Shown here one piece after another: positions 8,163 through 16,160 of a stretch of DNA of 64,000 nucleotides (its first letter is position 1; every line of letters starts with the position of its first letter). Location: positions 1,065,567-1,129,566 of the forward strand of contig NZ_BDUB01000001.1 in NCBI RefSeq assembly GCF_002218065.1, read 5' to 3'. A program made the translations under genes and the position numbers. Origin of the DNA: Nodularia sp. NIES-3585. GTDB lineage: Bacteria > Cyanobacteriota > Cyanobacteriia > Cyanobacteriales > Nostocaceae. The notes beneath the pieces were generated by a model. The model made no database searches. It saw only the letters and a list, made by a program, of their open reading frames with translations, and was not told the DNA's origin.

Positions 8163-8483
8163 TCAGCTACTTGCTTGTACTGGTTGTTGCTGGGAAATAT
8201 TACCGGGTATGGGTTCAGTTTTGGTTCCTGGAGATATAGCTGTGACTTCAATATGATTGAATAACGTAGTGACGAATGCAAAGAGCAAGAATGGCAGTGA
8301 TAACAGAACTACCAGACCTACCGTTACTAAAGCATACACAGGCCGTTTAGCACCCATCAAAGCCAAAGCGGATGCCAAACTAATAGTGATTGTGATTAAC
8401 CAAACAATTATTTGACCGTAGATGTCACCAAAGGTCAGGGTACAAACAAACTGGTATTTTTGAGTATTACTCTTGTTCATCAT
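8163..8483 (-). CDS. Small conserved membrane protein, unknown function
   Basis: 106 residues. Two or three hydrophobic segments (about 23-43, 48-72) follow a short polar N-terminus with YQFVCTLTFGDIYGQ. The C-terminus is a Pro/Gln/Thr-rich tail. Two start ATGs are adjacent (8483 and 8480); either is possible. It resembles a small membrane protein conserved in filamentous cyanobacteria, but I know no function. No partner gene lies close by. Confidence 0.65.
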   Translation of the reverse strand: MMNKSNTQKYQFVCTLTFGDIYGQIIVWLITITISLASALALMGAKRPVYALVTVGLVVLLSLPFLLFAFVTTLFNHIEVTAISPGTKTEPIPGNISQQQPVQASS

Positions 8484-9240
8484 ATTTTATATTTGCTTCA
8501 AATCTCTCCTATAGGTTCTACGTTAAAGCCATGTTTGGTTTGCAGTCAATTTCTCAATATTTTGGCAAATTTTGTAATTTAACTTCACAGGTTTTTTGTG
8601 ACAAAGCCTAAATTAATTTTGGTCATGATTCGAGATCATGCGCCCAAGTGATTTATATGTGCTTAATGCTACTTGCACTTTTGACTTAATTATGGTAGGA
8701 ATTGCTGAAACTGGCACAATTAGATTAGTTTGAACTTATGAAAGGATATTGTGCAGTTAATTAGATAATATCTATTAGGACTTTTGTAGCAAAAAAAACA
8801 TTTTTTTTGATACTAAGGCTCTAATATCATTCAGAGTTCAGCAATAACTAGAAATTAAGTCTAGTTGGAGTCAAGGTTATACCCTGCTTTAGCTGGCAAA
8901 AGTACAAAATAAACTACTAGGCAGTTTCTGAACTATGAATTGAAATCAAATATAGGGGATCGTTACTTTCAAAATCAGCAATTAATAAGTATAAGTTAAT
9001 GGAATACCATTTTTATATTTTCTTTGTTATTTTGTATTTAACGGGACAGTTATTGGTTATCTAGTGAGCTTAAATATAAAGTAAGTGAACTATTTACCAG
9101 CAAGTTCTATGCAAATTAGTCAATTTGTGCTTTTGCTCGTTCCATTCATTAGCACAAGACAAATTACCGACATAGATGGCATGGTAAAGCTCTAAATTGG
9201 CAAATAGTTTATCAATACAAGGAAGACCTTGCTCAGAACT
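8484..9240. other. Long AT-rich intergenic region
   Basis: About 750 bases with no gene-sized frame. A 28-codon frame from 9109 is open but unsupported. The region should carry promoters for the divergent genes on both sides. No repeats were recognised. Confidence 0.45.
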
Positions 9241-9606
9241 ATGCTTAAAACAAATAATCAGCATATTATCCTACCTGCTTTTATCAAGTCCGCAGAAGTA
9301 GAAGCCACGCATCAAGCAGGTAGCAAAAATAAATTTACTAGACCTAAATTCGATTTACTGCAACCATTGCGTAAAAGACTAGACAATCTGCAAATTCACA
9401 ATCGTGATTTTGCTCACTTTATTGCTAAATTGATTCCTTCACAGTGTCCTTTCGAGCGCGATGTGATGCTGTTTGGTCGCAAAATAGCCCATATTCCCCC
9501 AATGTGTAAGCTTAATCCCCTGTATGATGAATTTGTCGGCTTGCGCTTTCGAGCATTGTGTTATTTAGTAGATAAGTGTGGAGAAGATATCCAATCCTAC
9601 TGCTAA
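9241..9606 (+). CDS. Stand-alone Mo-nitrogenase C-terminal-domain protein (Mo-nitro_C family)
   Basis: 121 residues from the ATG at 9241 (a TTG lies four codons upstream). Residues about 40-118 match the Mo-nitro_C pattern: LRKRLDNLQIHNRDFAHFIAKLIPSQCPFERD, LFGRKIAHIPPMCKLNPLYDEFVGLRFRALCYL and the closing CGED. The family is named from cyanobacterial proteins annotated as Mo-dependent nitrogenase-like, but it lacks nitrogenase catalytic subunit features and its function is not established. Three conserved Cys (SQC, MCK, LCY/KC) could bind metal. A cupin gene follows in the same direction. The family is frequent in heterocystous cyanobacteria. Confidence 0.82.
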   Translation: MLKTNNQHIILPAFIKSAEVEATHQAGSKNKFTRPKFDLLQPLRKRLDNLQIHNRDFAHFIAKLIPSQCPFERDVMLFGRKIAHIPPMCKLNPLYDEFVGLRFRALCYLVDKCGEDIQSYC

Positions 9607-9628
9607 ATCCCAACCGAGAAAACATAGC

Positions 9629-9946
9629 ATGGAAATTAAAATTGAGCATCAACCGAGTGAAGAACATCTTAAGGAGTTAGGTGTTTTCAAATGGGCAATT
9701 TGGCAGAAAGAAATATCCAAATTTCCCTGGACTTATGATACTCAAGAGACTTGTTATTTTTTGTTAGGTGATGTCGTTGTTACGCCTGATGGTGGACAAC
9801 CAGTGCAGATGGGTAAAGGTGATTTAGTCACGTTTCCTGCTGGGATGTCCTGTACATGGGAAATTACAAGCGACGTAAAAAAACATTATTGCTTTGATGA
9901 GTCAAGAGTCAAGAATCAAGAATTAATTTTCTGGTCTTTTGGTTGA
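9629..9946 (+). CDS. Small cupin-domain protein (DUF861/cupin_3 type)
   Basis: 105 residues. I start at the ATG at 9629 because the longer frame would overlap the upstream gene. It is a single cupin barrel: CYFLLGDVVVTPDGGQPVQMGKGDLVTFPAGMSCTWEI holds the two cupin motifs. The first motif lacks the usual double His, as is common in cupin_3 proteins. The family normally ends near a KHYRFD-like segment; here KHYCFDE is followed by about 13 extra residues encoded by a short AGTCAAGA-type direct repeat, so the original stop seems lost. Probably co-transcribed with the preceding gene (22-base gap). Substrate unknown. Confidence 0.8.
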   Translation: MEIKIEHQPSEEHLKELGVFKWAIWQKEISKFPWTYDTQETCYFLLGDVVVTPDGGQPVQMGKGDLVTFPAGMSCTWEITSDVKKHYCFDESRVKNQELIFWSFG

Positions 9947-10076
9947 TTTTATTCTCCAGAATGCAAACATCTCTCCAGTCAATTGAATACGAGGATAAAG
10001 GACACAGTATGTACTGTGTCTTTTTGATGTTGTATGGAAAATAGGGCGTTGATGATTGAGAATATGGATTTGTTTC

Positions 10077-10100
10077 GCGCAAAGGCGCAAAGGCGCAAAG
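10077..10100. repeat. GCGCAAAG octamer tandem repeat
   Basis: Three perfect 8-bp GCGCAAAG units. It is similar in design to the CGCAGAGG units at 41163, and is a common dispersed tandem repeat in Nostoc-like spacers. Confidence 0.85.
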
Positions 10101-10146
10101 GTAGAAATAAAGATAATTGTAGCATTACATACTCTTATCTAGGAAC

Positions 10147-10179
10147 GTAGGGTGGGTTAGCGACAGCGTAACCCACCTT
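10147..10179. repeat. Palindromic repeat GTAGGGTGGGTTA...TAACCCACC (copy b)
   Basis: GGTGGGTTA and TAACCCACC are perfect 9-base arms around GCGACAGCG. The downstream CTTGAATTATTGAC is shared in near-identical form with the copy at 12087, so the unit is longer than the hairpin. Confidence 0.8.
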
Positions 10180-10270
10180 GAATTATTGACTGTGCTAACT
10201 TTAAAGAGCTTGTTTTCCGGTATTAAGTTAGAATCCGAATATTGAAAATTTTAAGTATAAAAAATCGATA

Positions 10271-11170
10271 ATGGCGAATTATGAGCAGCATCTAGGAATA
10301 CTGCAACAGGGTGTAGAAGTTTGGAATGACTGGAGGCGGAACAATCCAGATGTAAAAGCTGACCTGAGTGAGGCTAACCTGATTGGGGCTAACCTGAGTC
10401 GTGCTAACCTGATTTTCGCTAACCTGATTGGGGCTAACCTGAGTAATGCTGACCTAAGTCATGCTGACCTGGGTTTGGCTATTTTATATGAATCGAAAAT
10501 AATCGCTACAAATTTTGATAACGCAACTCTGACAGGTGCTTGTATAAAAGATTGGAGTATTAATAGTGAAACCAAACTAGATAAAGTAGTTTGTGAATAT
10601 GTTTATGTATCTGGTGAAAATTATGTATATTCTGAAGACACAATGAAACTGGAAGGAACAGAACGACGACCGCTAGAAGGTATTTTTTTACCTGGAGAAT
10701 TTGCTAGTTTATACAAAAAGATTATAGAAAATTCAGACTTAATCTTACGCAAAAGTCCCGAAACTCCTAATACTGCCAATAACCAAGGAGTTCAGTTTAA
10801 TCCCAATAACAAAACTCATACTTGGGAAAGTCTAAGATTTCGCTCAAAAACAGAAATCAAAATTGCTGAAGCACTAGACAGGGCTGGAACTTTATTTTTA
10901 CCAAACTGTTTAGCTCGACTCAATACACCCAATGGTAGAGCCAATAAAGAAGCTGATTTACTAATTTGTTACAACGGTAAATGGGGAATTTTGGAAGTTG
11001 ATGGACCGCATCATACCCCAGAACGCAGAGTAGAAGAACAAGAGAGAGAACGCATTTTTAAAAGACAGGGTATCAAGGTCGTGGAAAGATTTGATTCATC
11101 TAGGTGTTATGAAAATCCAGATGAGGTAGTCCAGGAATTTTTTAAAATGCTAGAAATTGGATATTCCTAA
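10271..11170 (+). CDS. Pentapeptide-repeat protein fused to a PD-(D/E)XK-like nuclease domain
   Basis: 299 residues. An N-terminal helix is followed by A(D/N)LxxA pentapeptide repeats at about 30-70, which fold as a right-handed beta-helix. A linker of unclear fold (about 90-180) leads to a C-terminal domain (about 184-295). There SKTEIKIAEAL (Glu195), EADLLI (Asp229) and GILEVDGPHH (Glu242) fall in the order expected of a DUF559/Vsr-like restriction-endonuclease fold. The sheet pattern and the ERIFKRQGIKVVERF segment fit that fold. Pentapeptide beta-helices can mimic DNA or mediate protein contacts, so the fusion could target the nuclease; that is inference. A creatininase-family gene starts 18 bases downstream and may be co-transcribed. 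Confidence 0.8.
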   Translation: MANYEQHLGILQQGVEVWNDWRRNNPDVKADLSEANLIGANLSRANLIFANLIGANLSNADLSHADLGLAILYESKIIATNFDNATLTGACIKDWSINSETKLDKVVCEYVYVSGENYVYSEDTMKLEGTERRPLEGIFLPGEFASLYKKIIENSDLILRKSPETPNTANNQGVQFNPNNKTHTWESLRFRSKTEIKIAEALDRAGTLFLPNCLARLNTPNGRANKEADLLICYNGKWGILEVDGPHHTPERRVEEQERERIFKRQGIKVVERFDSSRCYENPDEVVQEFFKMLEIGYS

Positions 11171-11188
11171 TCTAGATTTTTCCCCAAA

Positions 11189-11935
11189 ATGCAACTACAT
11201 TTAAGCACTTGGCCAGAAGTTGAAGCTTATTTACAACAATCACGGGGTATTATTCTCCCCATTGGTTCTACAGAACAACATGGCCCCACAGGTTTAATTG
11301 GGACTGATGCGATTTGTGCAGAAGCGATCGCACGTGGTGTGGGTGAAGCAACTCAGGCGCTCATTGGCCCTACAATCAATGTGGGGATGGCATTACACCA
11401 TACCGCTTTTCCTGGCACAATAAGTCTGCGTCCCAGTACTATGATACAGGTAGTACGAGATTACATCACTTGTTTAACCAAAGCTGGTTTTACCAAATTC
11501 TACTTTATCAATGGACACGGCGGTAATATTGCCACCCTCAAAGCTGCTTTTTCTGAAACTTACGCACATTTGGAAGATTTGCAGATTCATAACACCAAAC
11601 AGGTACAATGTCAAGTAGCTAACTGGTTTATGTGCAGTTCTGTATACAAACTCGCTAAAGAATTATATGGTGACCAAGAAGGCTCTCATGCGACTCCCAG
11701 TGAAGTAGCCCTCACCCAGTATATTTATCCAGAAGCCATTAAACAAGCACCCCTCTCACCAGAAGTTGCCAGCGGACACAGAATTTATAGTGCAACTGAT
11801 TTCCGAGAACGTTACCCAGATGGACGCATGGGTTCAAATCCAGCTTTAGCAACACCAGAACACGGTCAGCAATTTTATGATTTGGCGGTGAAAGAACTCA
11901 GCAATGGGTATTTAGAATTTTTAAACGCAGAATAA
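11189..11935 (+). CDS. Creatininase-family metal-dependent amidohydrolase
   Basis: 248 residues, normal length. Metal-site blocks are visible: LPIGSTEQHGPTGLIGTDA near 22-40 (Glu, His and Asp ligands), FINGHGGN near 110, and QEGSHATPSEVALT near 165. Members hydrolyse small cyclic or linear amides (creatinine, or formamide intermediates of cofactor pathways). The substrate cannot be told here. It is cytoplasmic, with no signal. It lies 18 bases after the pentapeptide/nuclease gene with no terminator seen between them. Confidence 0.88.
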   Translation: MQLHLSTWPEVEAYLQQSRGIILPIGSTEQHGPTGLIGTDAICAEAIARGVGEATQALIGPTINVGMALHHTAFPGTISLRPSTMIQVVRDYITCLTKAGFTKFYFINGHGGNIATLKAAFSETYAHLEDLQIHNTKQVQCQVANWFMCSSVYKLAKELYGDQEGSHATPSEVALTQYIYPEAIKQAPLSPEVASGHRIYSATDFRERYPDGRMGSNPALATPEHGQQFYDLAVKELSNGYLEFLNAE

Positions 11936-11960
11936 GTAAGTCGGCGAGAAAAATTCAATG

Positions 11961-12065
11961 TATAGCTGGGGAGTAGGGAGTAGGGAGTGGGGAGTGGGTT
12001 AAAACCCGAATGGTGTCTAAGTTTGATTATCCGTTTATGTCTTAACCTCCTTGGCGGTTGCTATA
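11961..12065. mobile_element. 105-bp MITE-like dispersed repeat with TATAGC/GCTATA ends and heptamer core
   Basis: It begins TATAGC and ends GCTATA. It carries four GGGAGTR heptamers after an 8-base leader and then a 69-base unique part ending CCTTGGCGGTTGCTATA. A second copy in inverted orientation lies at 20481-20578 with three heptamers, and the rest aligns without gaps at roughly 80% identity. No protein is encoded. Confidence 0.75.
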
Positions 12066-12086
12066 CATGAATTAATATAAATCTTT

Positions 12087-12122
12087 CGTAGAATGTGTTA
12101 TGCCGTAGGCTAACGCACCTGG
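12087..12122. repeat. Palindromic repeat of the GTAGGGTG-GTTA type (copy c)
   Basis: GTGTTA and TAACGCACC arms, followed by a GGAATTGTTGAC tail nearly identical to that after copy b. It lies directly after the MITE-like element. Confidence 0.65.
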
Positions 12123-12199
12123 AATTGTTGACTCACATCTTGCACTTAGCCCTGGCGATTGGAATATTGCTAACGCAACGCCAAGGGCGAACACAGCTA

Positions 12200-12320
12200 T
12201 ACAAACTAGACGCGTAGCGGCTTCCCTCTGGGAAGTCCGCCTGTGCGGACTAACAGAAAATCAAGGTTTTAAACCCACGTAGGTGGGTTTCGCCTGTGTA
12301 GCCGCGACTTCTAGTCGCCT
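12200..12320. repeat. Mosaic of small palindromic repeats
   Basis: It contains GACGCGTAGCGGCTTCC with a GGGAAG/CTTCCC-type hairpin, then AAACCCAC/GTGGGTTT (12271-12290), then GCGACT/AGTCGC (12304-12318). Similar GACGCGTC..GCTTCC pieces occur at 20651-20740. The whole spacer 11936-12721 seems built of such pieces, and the only long frame in it (12368-12562) is not convincing. Confidence 0.6.
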
Positions 12321-12721
12321 GGTGCCATATATAAGTTGACGCAAAAAGCCGAAGTTTTGACGGTGCGTTGCGCTGCGCGACAACACCGACTACGAACCGT
12401 ATTGGGGTAAAAATACCCATGAGAAAAGAATCTCAGTATAATATTGTCATAACACATCCTGCTTTTGTCCAAATATCACCATCCGATTGGTCAAATCACC
12501 CAAAAACTGCCGAAAAAGCTCACCTCGTTCTGCGGATATTTCTTCTTGGTAATCAGAAATAAAAATTTACCCACAGGGTAAACTTGGGGCGAAATATTGA
12601 TTTTTGGGTGATTGAGTCCATGTAAATGGGAAATTTCTCAAAGGCAATTTTATGAAAAAATCACGTTTGGGTAGTAGCTGAGAACTTCGTAAAGTTGGTG
12701 AATTAGGGTAAATATTAAAAT

Positions 12722-13693
12722 ATGGCTACAAACAGCAAAAATCGAGAAATACTCATACTGGCGCTGACTCTATTGCTCACTGGTGGGGTTCTAGGATTGG
12801 GTTTGTGGTACTTCAAACTATGGCCTGGATTAATACAAAGTCCTATACCTGCCAATCAATCTTCTGGCTCACAATCTAACCCAGTTCCAAGTTTTGACTT
12901 AGGAAGTTTAGATACGAGTTTGCCCAACCCAACAGTCTTAACCATTGATGGCAGTGTAACTATAGTTACTATAGTTAAGCAGTTGCAGGTTGGCTATAAC
13001 TTTTTAAATCCTAACTTACCTACAACTTACGGGATGCCAGATGGTAGACCTAATGGCACTAATGCTGGACTAAAAAACCTGATTGATGGCAAGGTTTTGA
13101 TGGCAGCTAGTTCACGTCCCCTGAATGGTAGCGAATTGTCAGCGGGAATTGTGGGAGTACCCATCGCTCGTGATGCTTTAGCTGTGGCGGTAGGTATCAA
13201 TAACCCATACAAAGGGGGATTAACTATGGAACAGTTGCGTTTAATTTTCCTAGGACAAATTACCAACTGGTCAGAGGTGGGTGGCCCGAATCTGCCCATA
13301 AAAGTGATTAACCGTTCTCGTGACAGTGGCACTCATTCTTTCTTTCAAGAGGCGGTACTTTCTGGTAAATCTTTTGCTCCTGATGGTGGTAACTTTAGCA
13401 CAGTGGAGAATGATGAAACTACGCCCATCTTACGGGCTTTAGGTAATGATGGTATTAGCTACAGTACTGTGACTCAAATTGAAAATCAAAAAACTGTCCG
13501 CATTATTCCTATTAATGGAATGTCGCCTACAGATAAAGCTTTGGTGAAAAATGGTACTTACCCGATTAGTCGAATTGTTTATTTAGCCGTTCCACGTAAA
13601 ACTAGTGCAGCTGTTAAGCAATTTGTCGAATTCGCCCTATCTCCTTCAGGACAACAAGTTGTGAAACGTGCTGGTTTTATTCCTATACAGTAG
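12722..13693 (+). CDS. PstS-like phosphate-type substrate-binding protein, membrane-anchored
   Basis: 323 residues. A single hydrophobic segment at about 10-31 is followed by a Ser/Pro linker, so it is either a signal anchor or a signal peptide. The rest is a PBP_like fold: TIDGSVTIVTIVKQLQ, then DALAVAVGINNP, MEQLRLIFLGQITNWSEVG, and RSRDSGTHSFFQEAVL, the family's oxyanion-binding SGT region. The closing blocks are YPISRIVYLAVP and FALSPSGQQVVKRAGFIP. It resembles PstS-family proteins found outside pst operons in cyanobacteria. No permease or ATPase genes adjoin it, so it may act as a scavenging or sensing protein. Confidence 0.85.
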   Translation: MATNSKNREILILALTLLLTGGVLGLGLWYFKLWPGLIQSPIPANQSSGSQSNPVPSFDLGSLDTSLPNPTVLTIDGSVTIVTIVKQLQVGYNFLNPNLPTTYGMPDGRPNGTNAGLKNLIDGKVLMAASSRPLNGSELSAGIVGVPIARDALAVAVGINNPYKGGLTMEQLRLIFLGQITNWSEVGGPNLPIKVINRSRDSGTHSFFQEAVLSGKSFAPDGGNFSTVENDETTPILRALGNDGISYSTVTQIENQKTVRIIPINGMSPTDKALVKNGTYPISRIVYLAVPRKTSAAVKQFVEFALSPSGQQVVKRAGFIPIQ

Positions 13694-13704
13694 GGAGTGG
13701 GTAG

Positions 13705-13759
13705 GGGCGGGTTGAAGCGATGAGTCTGTGAGAAGACAAAATTCTCAATAAACCCGCCC
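13705..13759. terminator. Bidirectional terminator-like inverted repeat
   Basis: GGGCGGGTT (13705-13713) pairs with AACCCGCCC (13751-13759), with an inner TGAGAA/TTCTCA stem. It sits between the convergent ends of the PstS-like gene and the malic enzyme gene, where it could stop both transcripts. Confidence 0.6.
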
Positions 13760-13820
13760 ACACGAAACTAGGAAGTGGGGAAAATTATTTGCATCAGCTT
13801 AATTTTCCTACTTCTTTGAA

Positions 13821-15212
13821 CTAACTCTTAGCAATTCCTTCTTGACGGGCGGCTTGTTGTACAGCAGCAGCTACAGCAGTCGCAACACGTTTATCAAAGA
13901 CTGATGGGATGATGTGTTCGCGATTCAAGTCTGAAGGTTTGACTAAGGATGCGATCGCACTGGCGGCTTCTAAGTACATAGTAGTGGTAATGCTCTGGGC
14001 GCGACAATCTAAAGCGCCACGAAATACTCCGGGAAAAGCTAAAACGTTATTAATTTGATTTGGGTAGTCACTCCGACCTGTAGCCATCACAGCGACAATT
14101 TTACTGACTGATTCTGGCTGAATCTCTGGAATGGGATTGGCCATAGCAAAAACAATGGGGTCTTTGGCCATTGCTTGCACCATTTCCACTGTCAATACTC
14201 CCGGTGCGCTCACGCCGATAAACACGTCTGCACCTTGCATTGCACCCCCTAGTGTACCCTGGGCTTTAACGGCAAATTCCTGCTTCTCCGGGGTCAAATC
14301 AGTGCGGCTGGTAGAGATAATTCCTTTGGAGTCGCACATCCAGATTTTTTCGGCTCCAGCTTTGCGAAGTAACCGAGCGATCGCAACTCCAGCCGCCCCA
14401 GCACCATTAATCACAATCCGTATTTCTGCCATTGACTTATTCACAAGTTTTAAGGCGTTAAATAAGGCTGCTAAGGTAACAATGGCTGTACCGTGTTGGT
14501 CATCATGAAAAACGGGGATATCTAGTTCGGCTCGTAATCTCTTTTCGATTTCAAAGCAACGCGGCGCAGCAATATCTTCTAAGTTGACACCACCAAAAAC
14601 CGGAGCGAGATTTTTGACTGTTCGCACAATTTCATCTGTATCTTGGGTGTCAAGACAGATGGGAAAAGCATCAAGCCCGGCAAATTCTTTGAATAGCATC
14701 GCTTTTCCTTCCATGACTGGTAAAGCCGCAGAGGGACCCAGATTTCCCAAACCTAAAACGGCACTACCATCGGTAACAATGGCAACAGTATTTTGTTTGA
14801 TGGTTAAATTGTAAACTTCCTCTGGGTCTTGGGCGATCGCTGTACAAATTCGACCCACTCCTGGGGTATAGGCCATTGCTAAATCAGAAACACTCTTTAA
14901 GGGAATGCGGCTGACAATGCTAATTTTACCTCCACGATGCAAATTAAAGGTGCGGTCATAAACACTGACTAACTTAATATCTGGCAATGCTTTCACTGCT
15001 TGCACTATTGTCTCAGCGTGTTCGGTACTAGCTGCATCTACAGTAATATCACGGGTAGATTCATGACGGGTTTGCTCGATTAAATCAATTTGTCCGAGAT
15101 TACCACCAGAAGTAGCGATCGCCTGCATGACTGAGGCTAACATCCCCACACGGTTGGGAATTTGCAAGCGTAGAGTCAAACTAAAACTAGAATTAGGAGT
15201 TAGGGTTGGCAT
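13821..15212 (-). CDS. Malic enzyme (oxaloacetate-decarboxylating) with N-terminal ACT domain
   Basis: 463 residues. Residues about 10-90 form an ACT regulatory domain (LRLQIPNRVGMLASVMQAIATSGGNLGQIDLIEQ). The catalytic part follows: AYTPGVGRICTAI with the catalytic Tyr, EGKAMLFKEFAGLDAFPICLDT with the catalytic Lys, then VNLEDIAAPRCFEIE and FHDDQHGTA for metal and malate binding, and the NAD-binding VINGAGAAGVAIARLLR. It converts malate to pyruvate with release of CO2 and reduction of NAD(P). The ACT domain suggests allosteric control by a small ligand. It is convergent with the PstS-like gene. Confidence 0.92.
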   Translation of the reverse strand: MPTLTPNSSFSLTLRLQIPNRVGMLASVMQAIATSGGNLGQIDLIEQTRHESTRDITVDAASTEHAETIVQAVKALPDIKLVSVYDRTFNLHRGGKISIVSRIPLKSVSDLAMAYTPGVGRICTAIAQDPEEVYNLTIKQNTVAIVTDGSAVLGLGNLGPSAALPVMEGKAMLFKEFAGLDAFPICLDTQDTDEIVRTVKNLAPVFGGVNLEDIAAPRCFEIEKRLRAELDIPVFHDDQHGTAIVTLAALFNALKLVNKSMAEIRIVINGAGAAGVAIARLLRKAGAEKIWMCDSKGIISTSRTDLTPEKQEFAVKAQGTLGGAMQGADVFIGVSAPGVLTVEMVQAMAKDPIVFAMANPIPEIQPESVSKIVAVMATGRSDYPNQINNVLAFPGVFRGALDCRAQSITTTMYLEAASAIASLVKPSDLNREHIIPSVFDKRVATAVAAAVQQAARQEGIAKS

Positions 15213-15313
15213 TGTAATTTTTGATTTTAAGTTTTAGATTTTATATCGAATTTTTCTCAAATCGTAGCGATCGCCTGAGAAAAGTTGCAAAGTTTAGCTG
15301 ATTTCACCCACAA

Positions 15314-15336
15314 TCCCACAGCTTCAAGCCGTGGGA
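15314..15336. repeat. IS200/IS605-end-like hairpin
   Basis: TCCCAC-A-GCTT-C-AAGC-C-GTGGGA forms a 10-bp stem with one mismatch. Hairpins of this kind (CCCAC..GCTTGAAGC..GTGGG) mark ends of IS200/IS605 elements in cyanobacteria. No transposase remains here, so it may be a solo end or a terminator. It lies between two minus-strand genes. Confidence 0.5.
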
Positions 15337-15378
15337 GCATTGAAATAGTTGCCAATTCCAGCATTATCCACAGAATCT

Positions 15379-15843
15379 CTATAAACTCTCCAAATAGCTT
15401 AATAAGTCTGCCATTTCTTGAACGCTGGGTTGAAATTTTGGCATTGGCGGGGTTTCGCCACTAATAACTTGGTGAATCAACTTATATTGCGACTTACGCT
15501 TGGAAACGCCTTGCAAACTAGGCCCCACTAGCCCATCTGCTTCGAGTCCATGACAACCAGCGCAGTTAATTTGAAAGATAGCGTGTCCTTGAACTAAGTC
15601 TCCATTCAGGGCAAGGACATTCTTCACATAAGGGTCACCAGCTCTAACCATTTGAACACCAAAAATGCCCAAAGGGGCTGCTAGCAGTATCACCAGAGCC
15701 AACAAAGTGATCCACTGTATCCGAGTTTCTGGTTTGGTAATCTGGTTATCCAAAAGGTTTGCCGCCGTAGAAGTAGAGTTTACTAAAAGTTTTTCATTTC
15801 CTACACATAGCTTAAAAGTTCTTGATGGTGTCTGCAAGCACAA
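15379..15843 (-). CDS. cytM: Cytochrome cM
   Basis: Up to 154 residues from a TTG; no in-frame ATG exists. A shorter protein from the TTG at 15753 (LDNQITKPE) would match the usual family size of about 110-125 and is quite possible. There is one transmembrane anchor (ITLLALVILLAAPLGIFGVQM). Next comes GHAIFQINCAGCHGLEADG, whose CAGCH is the single heme c site, and PMPKFQPS with the axial Met. CytM is a low-abundance membrane c-type cytochrome reported to affect respiratory electron flow and stress responses. It is divergent from petG, so photosynthetic electron-transport genes are clustered here. Confidence 0.9.
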   Translation of the reverse strand: MCLQTPSRTFKLCVGNEKLLVNSTSTAANLLDNQITKPETRIQWITLLALVILLAAPLGIFGVQMVRAGDPYVKNVLALNGDLVQGHAIFQINCAGCHGLEADGLVGPSLQGVSKRKSQYKLIHQVISGETPPMPKFQPSVQEMADLLSYLESL

Positions 15844-15964
15844 ATGATAATTTTTTTATAATCATTGGTCGTCCAAAAACATTGTAGGACTAGGGATTCA
15901 TCCCTTATTTGGTAGAATTAAAAGCAGAAACGAATATTGAACATTTGCCAACAGGAGATTTAAA

Positions 15965-16078
15965 GTGGTTGAACCCTTGCTATCTGGTATTGTCCTTGGT
16001 CTGATTTTTGTCACTCTTGCTGGACTGTTCTACGCTGCTTATAAGCAATACAAGCGCCCCAACGAATTGGGGGGTTAA
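15965..16078 (+). CDS. petG: Cytochrome b6f complex subunit 5
   Basis: A 37-residue frame from GTG at 15965 to TAA. The sequence [20 protein letters not shown] then AAYKQYKR is the unmistakable PetG pattern: a short lumenal end, one membrane helix and a basic stromal end. AGGAG lies seven bases before the GTG (15953-15957), fixing the start. PetG is needed for assembly and stability of the b6f complex in thylakoids. It is too short for the usual cut-offs. Confidence 0.96.
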   Translation: MVEPLLSGIVLGLIFVTLAGLFYAAYKQYKRPNELGG

Positions 16079-16087
16079 AATTTCTGA

Positions 16088-16160
16088 GTAGAGATGCGAT
16101 TCATGGCCAGCGTGTTGCGAACTTGTCCCAAGTTGTAGCGGCTGGCATCGCGTTTCTACA
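16088..16160. terminator. Inverted-repeat spacer between convergent petG and MATE genes
   Basis: GTAGAGATGCGAT..GGCCAGC at the left and GCTGGCATCGCG.TTTCTAC at the right are imperfect inverted arms, with ACTTG/AAGT inside. It overlaps the stop of the MATE gene. It could be a two-way terminator or an old palindromic repeat. Confidence 0.4.

Noticed and set aside
9109-9195. 28-codon frame upstream of the Mo-nitro_C gene
   Set aside because: Too short and without distinctive composition; might be a leader peptide but nothing supports it.
12368-12562. 64-codon frame in the repeat-rich spacer
   Set aside because: It starts in palindromic repeat DNA and has no recognisable domain or ribosome-binding site; it is probably chance.
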